The position numbers and the translations under genes were made by a program. Positions 27,695 to 35,624 of a stretch of 42,564 bases of DNA are shown in pieces. Source of the DNA: a bacterium. Lineage in GTDB: Bacteria; Planctomycetota; Planctomycetia; Pirellulales; UBA1268. The stretch's first letter is position 1. Each line of letters opens with the position of its first letter. Where the stretch lies: contig JAPOJV010000012.1 of the NCBI GenBank assembly GCA_029978085.1, positions 1 through 42,564 of the forward strand, written 5' to 3'. The notes under the pieces were generated by a model. The model was not told where the DNA came from. It ran no database searches and saw nothing but the letters and a program-made list of their open reading frames with translations.

Positions 27695-29037
27695 CGGGCC
27701 GCGGATGGCTCGTCGGGGCGGCATGGCTGGCCTGTGCGGCCGCCACGGTCGCGGCCGAGTCGCCGCCGGCACCGCTTCCGGAGACAACGGCGTCTGCGAT
27801 CCAACCCGTGGTGCTGCTCGACGAGCCGCCCGCTGCCGGACCACGGTCGGCGGCTGCACAGCCGGCGGCCGCGCTCGGTGAATGGCGACTGCTCGCCGCG
27901 CTCGGCGGTGCCTTCGCCGTGCTGGCCGCCTTTCGGTTCTTCTCGCAGCGGCGGCCCGCCACGCTGCCCCCCGATGTGTTCGAGGTGCTCGGGTCGGCGC
28001 CATTGGCCGGAGCCCAGTCCGTGCGGATCGTGCGGTTCGGTCCGAAGACGCTCCTCGTCGGCGTCTCGTCGGCGGGGGCCACGACACTCGCCGAGATCAC
28101 CGACCCGCAGGCCACGGCTCTGATCACGGCCGCCTGCCGCGGCCAGGCCCGGCCGGCGGTCGCAGCGAAGCGGTCATCGACGGTGTCGGCGCTGCTCGCC
28201 TGCGTGCTGGCCTCCTGCTGCTGGGCCGCGTTGCCCGCCGTCGCGGTGGCCGCCGAGGGGGACGTGCCACCGCTGCCCCCCGCAGTGGAGCAGCCGGCCG
28301 TGGTCGCTCCGGCCACGAGCACGCCTGGCAGTGACGGCACAGGCACCGGCGGCAGCCTCGACTCGCTGCTCGGCGTGACCGCCATCGAGGCCGTGCTCCC
28401 GTCGGCCCTCGCCTTCGGCGTCATGAGTCTCGCACCGGCCGTGCTCCTCATGACCACCTGCTTCGTGCGGATGTCGGTCGTGCTCGCGCTGCTGCGGCAG
28501 GGGCTCGGCACCGCGCAGATCCCGTCGAACCAGATCCTCGCGTCGCTGGCGATCTTTCTGTCGGCGCTCGTGATGTGGCCCGTGTGGACGCAGGCCTGGC
28601 GTGACGGCGTGGAACCCTGCCGGCAGGGCACGCTCGCGCCCGCGGAGGCGTTCGAGAAGGGATCGCTGCCGATCCGGCGCTGGATGGCCACACAGATCGA
28701 GCAGGCGGGCAACCGCGACACGATGCTCCTGTTTCTTCAGCGGCATCCCGCGGGGCCGCAGCGGGCGGCCACCTATGACGACGTGCCGGTGGAGGCGCTC
28801 CTGCCGGCCTTTCTCGTGAGCGAACTGGAAACGGCCTTCGCGATCGGCTTCCGGCTGCTGCTGCCGTTCCTCGTGCTCGACATCCTCGTGGCCACGCTCG
28901 TGGTCTCGACGGGACTTGTCATGCTGCCTCCGACGCTCGTGTCGCTGCCGCTCAAGCTCCTCGTGTTCGTGGCCGCCGACGGCTGGACGCTCGTGGTCCG
29001 CTCACTGCTCGACGGCGTACGGGCCGCCACCGGCTGA
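27691..29037 (+). CDS. FliO-FliP fusion protein
   Basis: One uninterrupted 448-codon frame covers two export-gate components. Residues 1-160 resemble FliO: a signal-like start, a helix at about 65-85, and the cytoplasmic motif VLGSAPLAGAQSVRIVRFGPKTLLVGV. Residues about 165-448 are FliP: a signal-like helix (SALLACVLASCCWAALPAVA), then LAPAVLLMTTCFVRMSVVLALL, RQGLGTAQIPSNQILASLAI, and LPAFLVSELETAFAIGFRLL plus the last helices. FliP is normally a separate protein of about 245 residues. An internal GTG at 28183 could also start FliP alone, but its ribosome site is weak. FliP forms the export pore with FliQ and FliR, and FliO aids its assembly. Confidence 0.88.
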   Translation: MTGRGWLVGAAWLACAAATVAAESPPAPLPETTASAIQPVVLLDEPPAAGPRSAAAQPAAALGEWRLLAALGGAFAVLAAFRFFSQRRPATLPPDVFEVLGSAPLAGAQSVRIVRFGPKTLLVGVSSAGATTLAEITDPQATALITAACRGQARPAVAAKRSSTVSALLACVLASCCWAALPAVAVAAEGDVPPLPPAVEQPAVVAPATSTPGSDGTGTGGSLDSLLGVTAIEAVLPSALAFGVMSLAPAVLLMTTCFVRMSVVLALLRQGLGTAQIPSNQILASLAIFLSALVMWPVWTQAWRDGVEPCRQGTLAPAEAFEKGSLPIRRWMATQIEQAGNRDTMLLFLQRHPAGPQRAATYDDVPVEALLPAFLVSELETAFAIGFRLLLPFLVLDILVATLVVSTGLVMLPPTLVSLPLKLLVFVAADGWTLVVRSLLDGVRAATG

Positions 29038-29061
29038 CGGCCGCGCGATGAAAGGCATCCG

Positions 29062-29316
29062 ATGACCGACGGTCAGCTTTTGGAACTCGTGCGCCAGGCC
29101 CTGCTCACCGGCCTCGTCGTGGCCGCGCCGGTCTTGATCGCGGGCTTCCTCACCGGCACGGTGCTGGGCCTCGTGCAGGCCGCCACCGGCGTGCACGAGC
29201 CGATCGTGGGGCTGGTGCCGCGGCTGTTCGTGATGGGCGTGATGATCCTACTCGCACTGCCGTGGATGGTGGAGCGGTTCGTGGAACTGTTTCGCGTGGC
29301 AGTGGGTGGCCCCTGA
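29062..29316 (+). CDS. fliQ: Export gate protein FliQ
   Basis: 84 residues with two hydrophobic hairpin helices (LTGLVVAAPVLIAGFLTGTVLG and RLFVMGVMILLALPWMVERF) and the connecting GLVQAATGVHEP typical of FliQ, which is about 89 residues in other bacteria. It forms part of the FliPQR pore. It lies 24 bases after fliOP and before fliR; the context removes most doubt. Confidence 0.9.
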   Translation: MTDGQLLELVRQALLTGLVVAAPVLIAGFLTGTVLGLVQAATGVHEPIVGLVPRLFVMGVMILLALPWMVERFVELFRVAVGGP

Positions 29317-29359
29317 GGCCGCCGGCGGGTCGCGTCGTTCATCTGGACATCACTCACCG

Positions 29360-30160
29360 ATGGCCGTCTCCTCACTGCTCACGGCGTTATCCGATCCGCT
29401 CCTCGCGGCAGCGGTGCTTGCCCGGATGTCGGCCGCCGTGCTTGCCGGCGCCCTGCCGCTGAGCGACCAGGTGCCGGTCAAGGTGCGCGGCGTGCTTGCT
29501 GTCTGCCTGACGGTGCTCGCGCTGCCGACGGCCACCCACGCGCGGGCTGCGTCCCTGGCAGCGCAGCCGCTGCCCGCCGTCGTCATCGGCGAGGCGGTGG
29601 TGGGGCTCGGCCTCGGACTGGTCGCGGCGGCGATCGTGGCCGCAGCGGCATGGGCCGGCGGGCTGCTTGGCAGCGTGTCCGGGCTCTCGTGGGCCGACGA
29701 CTTTGCCACGGCTGCGGGTGACCCCGAGCCGACGGGCGTCGCGCGGCTGGCGTGGTGGCTCGGCCTGGCGGGCTTCTTCGCCGCGGGCGGCCACCTCGCC
29801 GTGGTCGCCGGCCTGCTCGAGAGCGTCCGTGTGATCCCAGTGGGCAGCCTGTTCGCCGGCGGCGGGGCGGAGTCGCCGCTCGTCGCGGTGGTGGCCGCCG
29901 CACCGGCACTCGCCCTCTCACTCGTCACCGCGCTGGCCGTCCCTGCGGTCACAGCCGTCGTGACGTTTCATCTGGCCCTGGCGATCTGCCTGCGCACCGT
30001 GCGGTTCGATCCGGGGCAGGGCATGCTGCAGGGGCTGGCCGCGGTCGTCGTGATGCTCGCGTTCGTGGCCGGCGCCGAGGCGTGGCTGGGCGGCTTCGGT
30101 GCCGTGGCCCACGCCCAGATCGAGCGGTCGCTCGCCGGCGAATCCTCGCGCGGCCCTTGA
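29360..30160 (+). CDS. fliR: Export gate protein FliR
   Basis: 266 residues, the expected size for FliR. The ATG at 29360 gives MAVSSLLTALSDPLLAAAVL; an upstream ATG at 29306 overlaps fliQ and adds non-conserved residues. Helices fill the protein, with PLSDQVPVKVRGVLAVCLT matching the FliR region before helix 2, and LSLVTALAVPAVTAVVTFHL near the C-terminus. It completes the FliPQR pore. Sequence is more diverged and Ala-rich than typical flagellar FliR. Confidence 0.86.
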   Translation: MAVSSLLTALSDPLLAAAVLARMSAAVLAGALPLSDQVPVKVRGVLAVCLTVLALPTATHARAASLAAQPLPAVVIGEAVVGLGLGLVAAAIVAAAAWAGGLLGSVSGLSWADDFATAAGDPEPTGVARLAWWLGLAGFFAAGGHLAVVAGLLESVRVIPVGSLFAGGGAESPLVAVVAAAPALALSLVTALAVPAVTAVVTFHLALAICLRTVRFDPGQGMLQGLAAVVVMLAFVAGAEAWLGGFGAVAHAQIERSLAGESSRGP

Positions 30161-30200
30161 TGCCGAAGTCGCACCTCACAGCAAACCACTCGGAGCCGGC

Positions 30201-30932
30201 ATGTCGGACTCGGCCGATCGCACGATTCCCGCCACGCCGCGTCGCCGCGAGGCAGCGCGACGGCAGGGGGCGATGCCCGCCTCCGCGGCGCTGGCCTGGG
30301 TGGCCAGTGCCGTCGTCGTGGTGGCGCTCCTGCCGGGCTGGATGCGGACCACGCTGCCGGCCGCGGCCGAGATGGTGCGGGGCGTGATCGCCACGGCCAC
30401 GTCGGCTCGTGCCGACACGCCGGCGGTCAGCGAACTCCTGCCCATGTCGATCCTCGCGCCGAGCCTCGGGCTCGTGCTGGCGGCAGCCGCGGCGGGCCTT
30501 GCGGTGCGGGCCCTCTGCGACGGCATCAGTTGGCAGCCTGCGAGAATCGTGCCGGACCTCGCCCGGATCGATCCGCTCAGCGGCCTGCGTCGTGTCTTCT
30601 CAGGCCGCACGGTCATGGCGGTCATGGGCAACGCCGCCGCGCTGCTGCTGCTGGGCGGCGTGGCGTATACGGTCGCCGGTCCGCTCCTGGGTAGCGGCAC
30701 GCTGGGCGATCCGGCGCGGGCGGCGCTGCTCGCCTGGCGGCAGCTCGGCTGGCTCGTCGCCGCGGCTGCGGTGATCGCGGTGTGTCAGTATGCGCTCGCG
30801 CGGCTCCGGTTCGAGAAGGCGATCCGGATGACGCCGCAGGAATTCGCCGACGAGCAAAAGAGCATGCAGGCCGACCCGAAGGTTCGGCTCATGCAGCAGA
30901 AGCGGCGTGCGACGCCCACCCCGCACGCGTAG
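30201..30932 (+). CDS. flhB: FlhB lacking its autocleaving C-terminal domain
   Basis: The ATG at 30201 gives 243 residues; classical FlhB has about 350-380. The N-terminus reads TIPATPRRREAARRQGAMPAS, the conserved FlhB start. Four membrane helices follow (about 22-44, 84-110, 136-160, 178-202), then the linker KAIRMTPQEFADEQKSMQAD and PKVRLMQQKRRA. In full-length FlhB this linker continues into the NPTH-containing domain, which cleaves itself and switches export substrates. Here the frame ends seven codons later (TPTPHA, stop TAG). A REPIN-like element begins 11 bases on, and no FlhB C-terminal sequence is seen in any nearby frame. Loss by rearrangement is a possible cause. Confidence 0.85.
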   Translation: MSDSADRTIPATPRRREAARRQGAMPASAALAWVASAVVVVALLPGWMRTTLPAAAEMVRGVIATATSARADTPAVSELLPMSILAPSLGLVLAAAAAGLAVRALCDGISWQPARIVPDLARIDPLSGLRRVFSGRTVMAVMGNAAALLLLGGVAYTVAGPLLGSGTLGDPARAALLAWRQLGWLVAAAAVIAVCQYALARLRFEKAIRMTPQEFADEQKSMQADPKVRLMQQKRRATPTPHA

Positions 30933-30942
30933 CACGCTTCCG

Positions 30943-31087
30943 CCGTAGTCCACATGCTCCGCATGTGGCCCACGGTATGAACACCGCAGCCCCGAGCTAC
31001 TGCCGAGCGGGTCGGCGAACCTCTGGTCGAATAGCCGGGTCGCTCGGCCTGCTGCCTCAAACCGCACACGGAGTGTGCGGACTACGG
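30943..31087. repeat. REPIN-like element, family 1, copy A (145 bp)
   Basis: The left end is CCGTAGTCC followed by the palindrome CCACATGC-TCC-GCATGTGG (30950-30968). The right end is CCGCACAC-GGA-GTGTGCGG (31062-31080) followed by ACTACGG. Both outer ends thus carry GTAG pointing inward as an inverted pair. On the reverse strand it aligns end to end with the copy at 37648-37794: about 26 and 33 terminal bases are identical and the centre is diverged. It fills the space between the flhB and sulfotransferase gene ends. No coding frame is credible within it. Confidence 0.82.
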
Positions 31088-31103
31088 GGGCCCGATCGTT
31101 CCG

Positions 31104-32255
31104 TCAGACCGCCGGCACGGGGTAGCCGTAGCGGTCGATGAATGGACGCCAACGGGTGGCGATCTCACCCACGATTCGCGGGTCGTGGCGATAGGTGTTG
31201 GTGCGATACCGCTTCATCGACTCGCAGTGCGCCTCGAGCGCGGGCCGCATGTGGTCGAAGTCGTCGAGGCCGAGCCGGTCATAGGCCTCGGCGAGCTTGG
31301 CCACCGGGTCGGCCACGAGGTCTTCGTAGCGCATCTCGTGGAGCCGGTCGGGGCCCAGCGTCTGTCGATCGCGGTCGAATGCCGCATACATTTCGTCGAA
31401 GGCGTTGAACACGTACCGCTCGAGTGACTCGCCGCGGTCCACCTGCATGCCCTGCACGTCGTGCAGCGACCGCCAGAGGCGGAGCGTCGAGGGAAAGACG
31501 ACGAAGGGATCGCGAACCACGTGCAGGAACCGGGCCTGCGGAAACATCTCCGCCAGCACGCCCATCCGCGCCGTGTGCGGCGGGCTCTTGAGCACGGGCC
31601 GCCGCTGGTCGCGGACGGCGAGCCGCGCCAGAAACTTCTTCATCGCCCCCTTCCAGCGGGCCTGCTCGGCCGGTGGCAAGAGCGCGACATCGAGCGCCTC
31701 GGGGCGATCGGAGCTCGTCACGGGAAACGCCATCCGGCGATACGGCGACGGCGCGCCCATGTTGACGAGGGCGAATTCGTCCTCCTGCGGCCGGTCCCAG
31801 CCGGCGGCCACGTCGTCCATCGGCCGCTTGGACGGAATGATCCAGGAGAGGGCCGATGTCACGACCGACTCCGTGAGCAGGAAGTGGCCCGGCGCGAAGC
31901 ATTGGTAGGTGTTGGGGCAGCAGAACCGGTCGTCGAGCATCATCAGTTCGTGCAGGAGCGTCGTGCCCGACCGCCAGTGGCCGATGATGAACAGCGGCGG
32001 TGGCGTGGCCGGCGGATCGCGCAACAGCCGGCGAAACCGGGCCTCGGAGAGCGGCTCGGCGAGCGAGTTGAATGCGGCGGCACCGGTCACCGTCGCCATC
32101 AGGCCCCAGCGGCTCGGGGCGATCCGCCAGCGATGCTCGGCCACCAGCGGCAGCCATACGCCCAGCGGCATGCCGTGCCAGAACCGCGGGCTCCACCAGG
32201 GGTAGGCGTGGTAGCTCTTCTCGCCGGTGCCCGCAGGGGGCGGCTGCTGAAACAC
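31104..32255 (-). CDS. Sulfotransferase family protein
   Basis: 383 residues from the GTG at 32253-32255; the frame is open further to an ATG at 32444, but that would overlap the upstream thioredoxin-like gene by 140 bases. PLFIIGHWRSGTTLLHELM near residue 90 is the PAPS 5'-phosphosulfate loop, and ARFLHVVRDPFVVFPSTLRL holds the 3'-phosphate site (RDP...S). These sulfotransferases move sulfate from PAPS to hydroxyl or amine groups; the substrate here is unknown. It ends 17 bases from a REPIN-like element. No membrane helix is evident. Confidence 0.88.
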   Translation of the reverse strand: MFQQPPPAGTGEKSYHAYPWWSPRFWHGMPLGVWLPLVAEHRWRIAPSRWGLMATVTGAAAFNSLAEPLSEARFRRLLRDPPATPPPLFIIGHWRSGTTLLHELMMLDDRFCCPNTYQCFAPGHFLLTESVVTSALSWIIPSKRPMDDVAAGWDRPQEDEFALVNMGAPSPYRRMAFPVTSSDRPEALDVALLPPAEQARWKGAMKKFLARLAVRDQRRPVLKSPPHTARMGVLAEMFPQARFLHVVRDPFVVFPSTLRLWRSLHDVQGMQVDRGESLERYVFNAFDEMYAAFDRDRQTLGPDRLHEMRYEDLVADPVAKLAEAYDRLGLDDFDHMRPALEAHCESMKRYRTNTYRHDPRIVGEIATRWRPFIDRYGYPVPAV

Positions 32256-32304
32256 GTCGAAGAAATCCCTGAAAGGAGCGGACGCAGGCTCCGCAGAGTC
32301 TACC

Positions 32305-32886
32305 TCACCGCTGTTGAACGTCGTCGATGTCGCCGGCGATCCGCTCGGCACTGCCGGGGGCGTCGAGCACGTCGCGGAGCGCGGTGGCCAGTCCCCCCGC
32401 GGCGGCCGAGCCCGTGCCGCGAAACCGCTCCTGGCCCTGGGCATCGATCACGACCACCGTCGGAAACCCACTCACACCGAAGTCCTTGCAGGTGGCGGCG
32501 TCGCGGTCGGCGTCGGCCGCCACGCAGACGAATCGTCGCGCCAGCGACACCACGCCCCGATTGGTGAGCGCCCCCTGCGTGAGTTCACAGCTCCATCGGC
32601 ACCAGCTGGCCCGGAACACGATCAGCATCGGCAGCTGTTCGGTCGCGGCCCGCCGCCGTCCCGCCTCATAGCCCTCCACGTACTCGATGCCGGGCGTGGG
32701 GGCGTGATCACCCCGCGGCATGTCGCGGCCTGTCGCCTCCTGGGCGACCAACGGCCAGATCGCATCGGTGGCCGCCGGCCGCACCGGCTCATCCTGGATG
32801 TCGCAGCCGGCGGTGAGGGCGACAGCCAAGAGACCGGCGGTCAGCTGTGAACGGCCGTGCGGGGCGGAGGGAAAACGAGCCTTCAT
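32305..32886 (-). CDS. Thioredoxin-fold lipoprotein with CxxxC
   Basis: 193 residues beginning MKARFPSAPHGRSQLTAGLL; the hydrophobic stretch ends LTAGC with lipidated C28. The fold core is EQLPMLIVFRASWC, with C96 and C100 spaced as CRWSC instead of the usual CxxC. Later elements are RRFVCVAADADRD, VSGFPTVVVIDAQ (cis-Pro P142) and GLATALRDVLD. Secreted and membrane-tethered, so a thiol-redox or metal role is possible; the extra residue between the cysteines makes classical disulfide chemistry uncertain. It is divergent from the TPR lipoprotein at 33040. Confidence 0.8.
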   Translation of the reverse strand: MKARFPSAPHGRSQLTAGLLAVALTAGCDIQDEPVRPAATDAIWPLVAQEATGRDMPRGDHAPTPGIEYVEGYEAGRRRAATEQLPMLIVFRASWCRWSCELTQGALTNRGVVSLARRFVCVAADADRDAATCKDFGVSGFPTVVVIDAQGQERFRGTGSAAAGGLATALRDVLDAPGSAERIAGDIDDVQQR

Positions 32887-33039
32887 GGTGGGGTGGTACG
32901 GTCCGCCGACGGTCGGCGGCAATGCCGGTTCTGGGTGGCCACGGCGGGATGGGGGGTCGCGGCAAACCTTGGAAGCCGCCTGTTCCAGGGCAGGCGTGGT
33001 CAGTACCTTCCCGGCGAACGTCGTCCGGGGCTGTCTGTC

Positions 33040-33816
33040 GTGGCACCGCTGCGCCTTTTTCTTGTTTGCATCGTCGTCGTCGCCACAGCAGCAGGCTGTC
33101 GGCTCATGCCGCGGCGCAATCCCGTGCCTGCGGAGCTGGCGGATGCGCGGCGGCTGTGCAACGAGGGGCTTTCGGCAAAGGATCGCCAGGATCTCGTGCG
33201 GGCCGAGAGCCTGCTCGAGGCGGCGGTGAAGAGCTGCCCGCTCGACGTCGATGCGCGGCGGCACTATGCCGACGTGCTGTGGACGCGCGGTCAGAAGATG
33301 GATGCCGTCGCGCAGATGGCCAAGGCGCTCGAGCTCTCGCCGGCCGACGCCGGCCTGTGCATCGAGGCGGGGCGGATGTATCTCGAGCTGGGGCTCCTGG
33401 CGGAGGCCGATCGGCTCTCGGCCGAGGCGGTGCGGCTCGCCCCCGGTTCCGACACGGCCTGGCGCCTGCGGGGCCAGCTCGCCATGGCCCGCGGGCAGTT
33501 CGATCAGGCGGTGGCCGACTTCCACCGTGGCCTGGCGATCGCGCCCGATGATCGCCAGCTGCTGCGAGACACGGCCGAGGCCTACCTCCGGCTCGACAAG
33601 CCGCGTCGGGCGCTCGCCACGCTCGCCGTGCTCGGCGAGTCGTATGGTCCCGACGACACGCCGGCCGACGTGCTCATGATGGAGGCGGTGGCGCAGGAGT
33701 CGCTCGGCCGCATCGACGACGCCCGCGACAGCTACCAGCAGGCGATCGCGAAGGGCGACGCGCCGCCCGAGGCGGCCAAGCGGCTCGCCGCGCTCGACGT
33801 TGGGCCAGCACGATAA
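33040..33816 (+). CDS. TPR lipoprotein
   Basis: 258 residues from a GTG at 33040, giving MAPLRLFLVCIVVVATAAGC, a lipoprotein signal with the Cys at residue 20. The upstream frame is open but overlaps the divergent gene's start and encodes no recognisable sequence. About five or six tetratricopeptide repeats follow, for example DVDARRHYADVLWTRGQ, AGLCIEAGRMYLELGL, TAWRLRGQLAMARGQFDQAV and QLLRDTAEAYLRLDKPRRAL. TPR proteins scaffold protein complexes; the partner is unknown. Its stop is followed within 10 bases by a palindrome cluster. Confidence 0.82.
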   Translation: MAPLRLFLVCIVVVATAAGCRLMPRRNPVPAELADARRLCNEGLSAKDRQDLVRAESLLEAAVKSCPLDVDARRHYADVLWTRGQKMDAVAQMAKALELSPADAGLCIEAGRMYLELGLLAEADRLSAEAVRLAPGSDTAWRLRGQLAMARGQFDQAVADFHRGLAIAPDDRQLLRDTAEAYLRLDKPRRALATLAVLGESYGPDDTPADVLMMEAVAQESLGRIDDARDSYQQAIAKGDAPPEAAKRLAALDVGPAR

Positions 33817-33821
33817 GTGGT

Positions 33822-33897
33822 CAAGTCACGCCGTGACTTGTTCCGGTGTGGCCAAGTCACGCCGTGACGTGTTCCGGTCACGGCGTGACCGGGCTAC
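33822..33897. repeat. Palindrome cluster (REP family 2, copy 2)
   Basis: Three palindromes built on GTCACGCCGTGAC: 33822-33840 (9-bp arms), 33856-33868, and 33874-33892 (9-bp arms, opposite loop base). The last continues into GGGCTAC (33891-33897), which read backwards begins GTAGCCCGGTCACG, the same sequence as the unit at 20912. The cluster lies between two convergent genes and could act as a bidirectional transcript end as well as a mobile repeat. Confidence 0.75.
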
Positions 33898-33909
33898 CTT
33901 TCGGCGTCG

Positions 33910-35577
33910 TCACTCGCCGGAGGTCGTGCGGCCGGTGAGCAGGTCGAAGGCGCCGATCGCGGGCACGAGCATCGCGAGCGTGGCGAAGCCGTAGGCTGCG
34001 AGCACCACCAGCACCACCTGCAGCGTGTTGCCCTGGAGGAAGCTTGCGATCGCGGTGAACGTGAGGGCCGGCAGGAGCGCCGAGGCCCAGCCGATTGCCG
34101 GCGAGGGATTGCGGGCCGCGAGGGCCGCATAGAGCCCCACGCCACCCCCGACGATCACCGCCAGGAATGGCGCCAGCTGCAGCTCGAAGCTGCCGCCGAA
34201 GGCCACCATGATCCGCATCGCTGTGGCCACGCCCACGCAGAGAAACGCCACCGTGCCGAGGGCCACGCCGATCGCCTGCCGCGATGCGGGATGCGAGAGC
34301 CCGGCATAGACGCCGAGCACGGCCGTGAAGAACGTGAGCACCGCAAGGCCGAGGGCCAGGTAGAGCCCGTTCTCGAGCGTCGTGACGCCCGCGGCCACGA
34401 GAGCGCCGCACAGGAGCAGCGGCAGGACGACGATCTCCCGGGCCGCTGCCAGCACGCCCACGAGCTTGCCCCAGACGAGTTCACCCGGCTCGAGGTCGCT
34501 CACGAGCAAGAGGTCGAAGGCGCCCCGATCCCGCTCCGTGGTGATGCTCGTCACCGCGAGCGCGGCGACGGCGAGCAGGCTCGCGAGCACCATCGGCACG
34601 ACGGCCGCGGCGATCGCCAGCCGGTCGGGCCGCGGCGCCCGTGCCTGCACGATCACGCCGGCGACGGCGGCCGCGAAGAGCACGAGCCAGGCGATCCGCA
34701 CGACGATGATCGCGCGGCCGTGGGCCCGCGTGCAGACCTCCCGCCAGAGCACGGGGTTCGTCCAGACGGTCCGCCCCCGCCGTGGTGCCGCGGCCGTGGC
34801 TGCCGCAGGCCGCCGTGGCTCGCTCGCCGTGTTCCACCGCCGCACGTTGGCGACGGCGATGCCATTGGCCAGAGCGATCACGCCGCCGCAGACGGCGAAG
34901 AGCCCCGGTAGGAACCGGCCGCCGGCGGGCGCGAGCGCGGCGATCAGGCCCCGAGCCGGAGAGACGATCGCGGCGGCCTCGGGCCCCCAGCCGACGGCCA
35001 CGCCTTCGCCGAGCGCGAGCCAGCCCACGATCACGAAGCCCGTGATCGCGAGGGCCTGGAACGTCGTGTCTTTCCAGAAAGCCCCCGCGCCCGCCACGCT
35101 CGCCACGGCGAGTGCCGCGGCAGCCGTCACGGCGAAGAGCCGGGCGATCTGGGCCGCCGTGATTCCGCCGAAGAGGGCCGCCAGGGCGAAGACCGGGATT
35201 GCCGAGACGAGCAGCAGCGCCACCTTGAGCATGCTTCCGGCAAGTTTGCCCACCACGAGCGAGGCGTCTCCCAGCCGGCTCACGAGCAGGAGTTCGAGCG
35301 TCCGCCGCTCCTTCTCGATGCTCACGGCCACGGCGCTCGTGAGGGCGGCGGCCAGGATCGCCAGCGTGAACTGGAGCGGGGCGAGGATCCGGAAGAGCGT
35401 GGCGGCGAAGCGGGCCGTGTCGCCGGCGGTGGCGAGCGGCTGCGACCCGGTGACGACGAGCCAGCAGGTGGCCACGATCGCCAGCAGCGTGCCGGCATAG
35501 ACAGCCCGTGCAATGAACAGCCCCTGCGCCCGGGGGGCCATCGCGAGCTCCCGGTCGAAGACGGCGCCGAGGATCAT
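33910..35577 (-). CDS. ABC-2-type permease, internally duplicated
   Basis: 555 residues, about twelve membrane helices in two halves. Each half has a matching cytoplasmic motif: SIEKERRTLELLLVSRLGDA with SLVVGKLAGSM in the first, and SITTERDRGAFDLLLVSDLE with PGELVWGKLVGVL in the second. This motif is typical of ABC-2/NatB-like permeases, where it contacts the ATPase. No ATP-binding subunit is encoded nearby. A linker of about 30 residues rich in Ala/Arg/Pro (RRPAAATAAAPRRGRT) joins the halves. Substrate unknown; an exporter is likely by family. Confidence 0.78.
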   Translation of the reverse strand: MILGAVFDRELAMAPRAQGLFIARAVYAGTLLAIVATCWLVVTGSQPLATAGDTARFAATLFRILAPLQFTLAILAAALTSAVAVSIEKERRTLELLLVSRLGDASLVVGKLAGSMLKVALLLVSAIPVFALAALFGGITAAQIARLFAVTAAAALAVASVAGAGAFWKDTTFQALAITGFVIVGWLALGEGVAVGWGPEAAAIVSPARGLIAALAPAGGRFLPGLFAVCGGVIALANGIAVANVRRWNTASEPRRPAAATAAAPRRGRTVWTNPVLWREVCTRAHGRAIIVVRIAWLVLFAAAVAGVIVQARAPRPDRLAIAAAVVPMVLASLLAVAALAVTSITTERDRGAFDLLLVSDLEPGELVWGKLVGVLAAAREIVVLPLLLCGALVAAGVTTLENGLYLALGLAVLTFFTAVLGVYAGLSHPASRQAIGVALGTVAFLCVGVATAMRIMVAFGGSFELQLAPFLAVIVGGGVGLYAALAARNPSPAIGWASALLPALTFTAIASFLQGNTLQVVLVVLAAYGFATLAMLVPAIGAFDLLTGRTTSGE

Positions 35578-35624
35578 GCGTCACCGAAGCGGGAGGGGGC
35601 GGTAGCGGAGCAGGGGGAAGAGCG

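Noticed and set aside
30943-31087. tRNA or structured RNA gene
   Set aside because: Terminal hairpins are present, but there is no cloverleaf, T-loop or anticodon arm, and the two copies differ in the centre while the mirrored ends match a REPIN better.
32256-32444. N-terminal extension of the sulfotransferase
   Set aside because: It would overlap the thioredoxin-like gene by 140 bases and carries no recognisable sulfotransferase sequence.
33822-33897. CRISPR-like repeats
   Set aside because: Palindromic units vary in spacing and occur in two places only; no spacers of uniform length and no cas genes.
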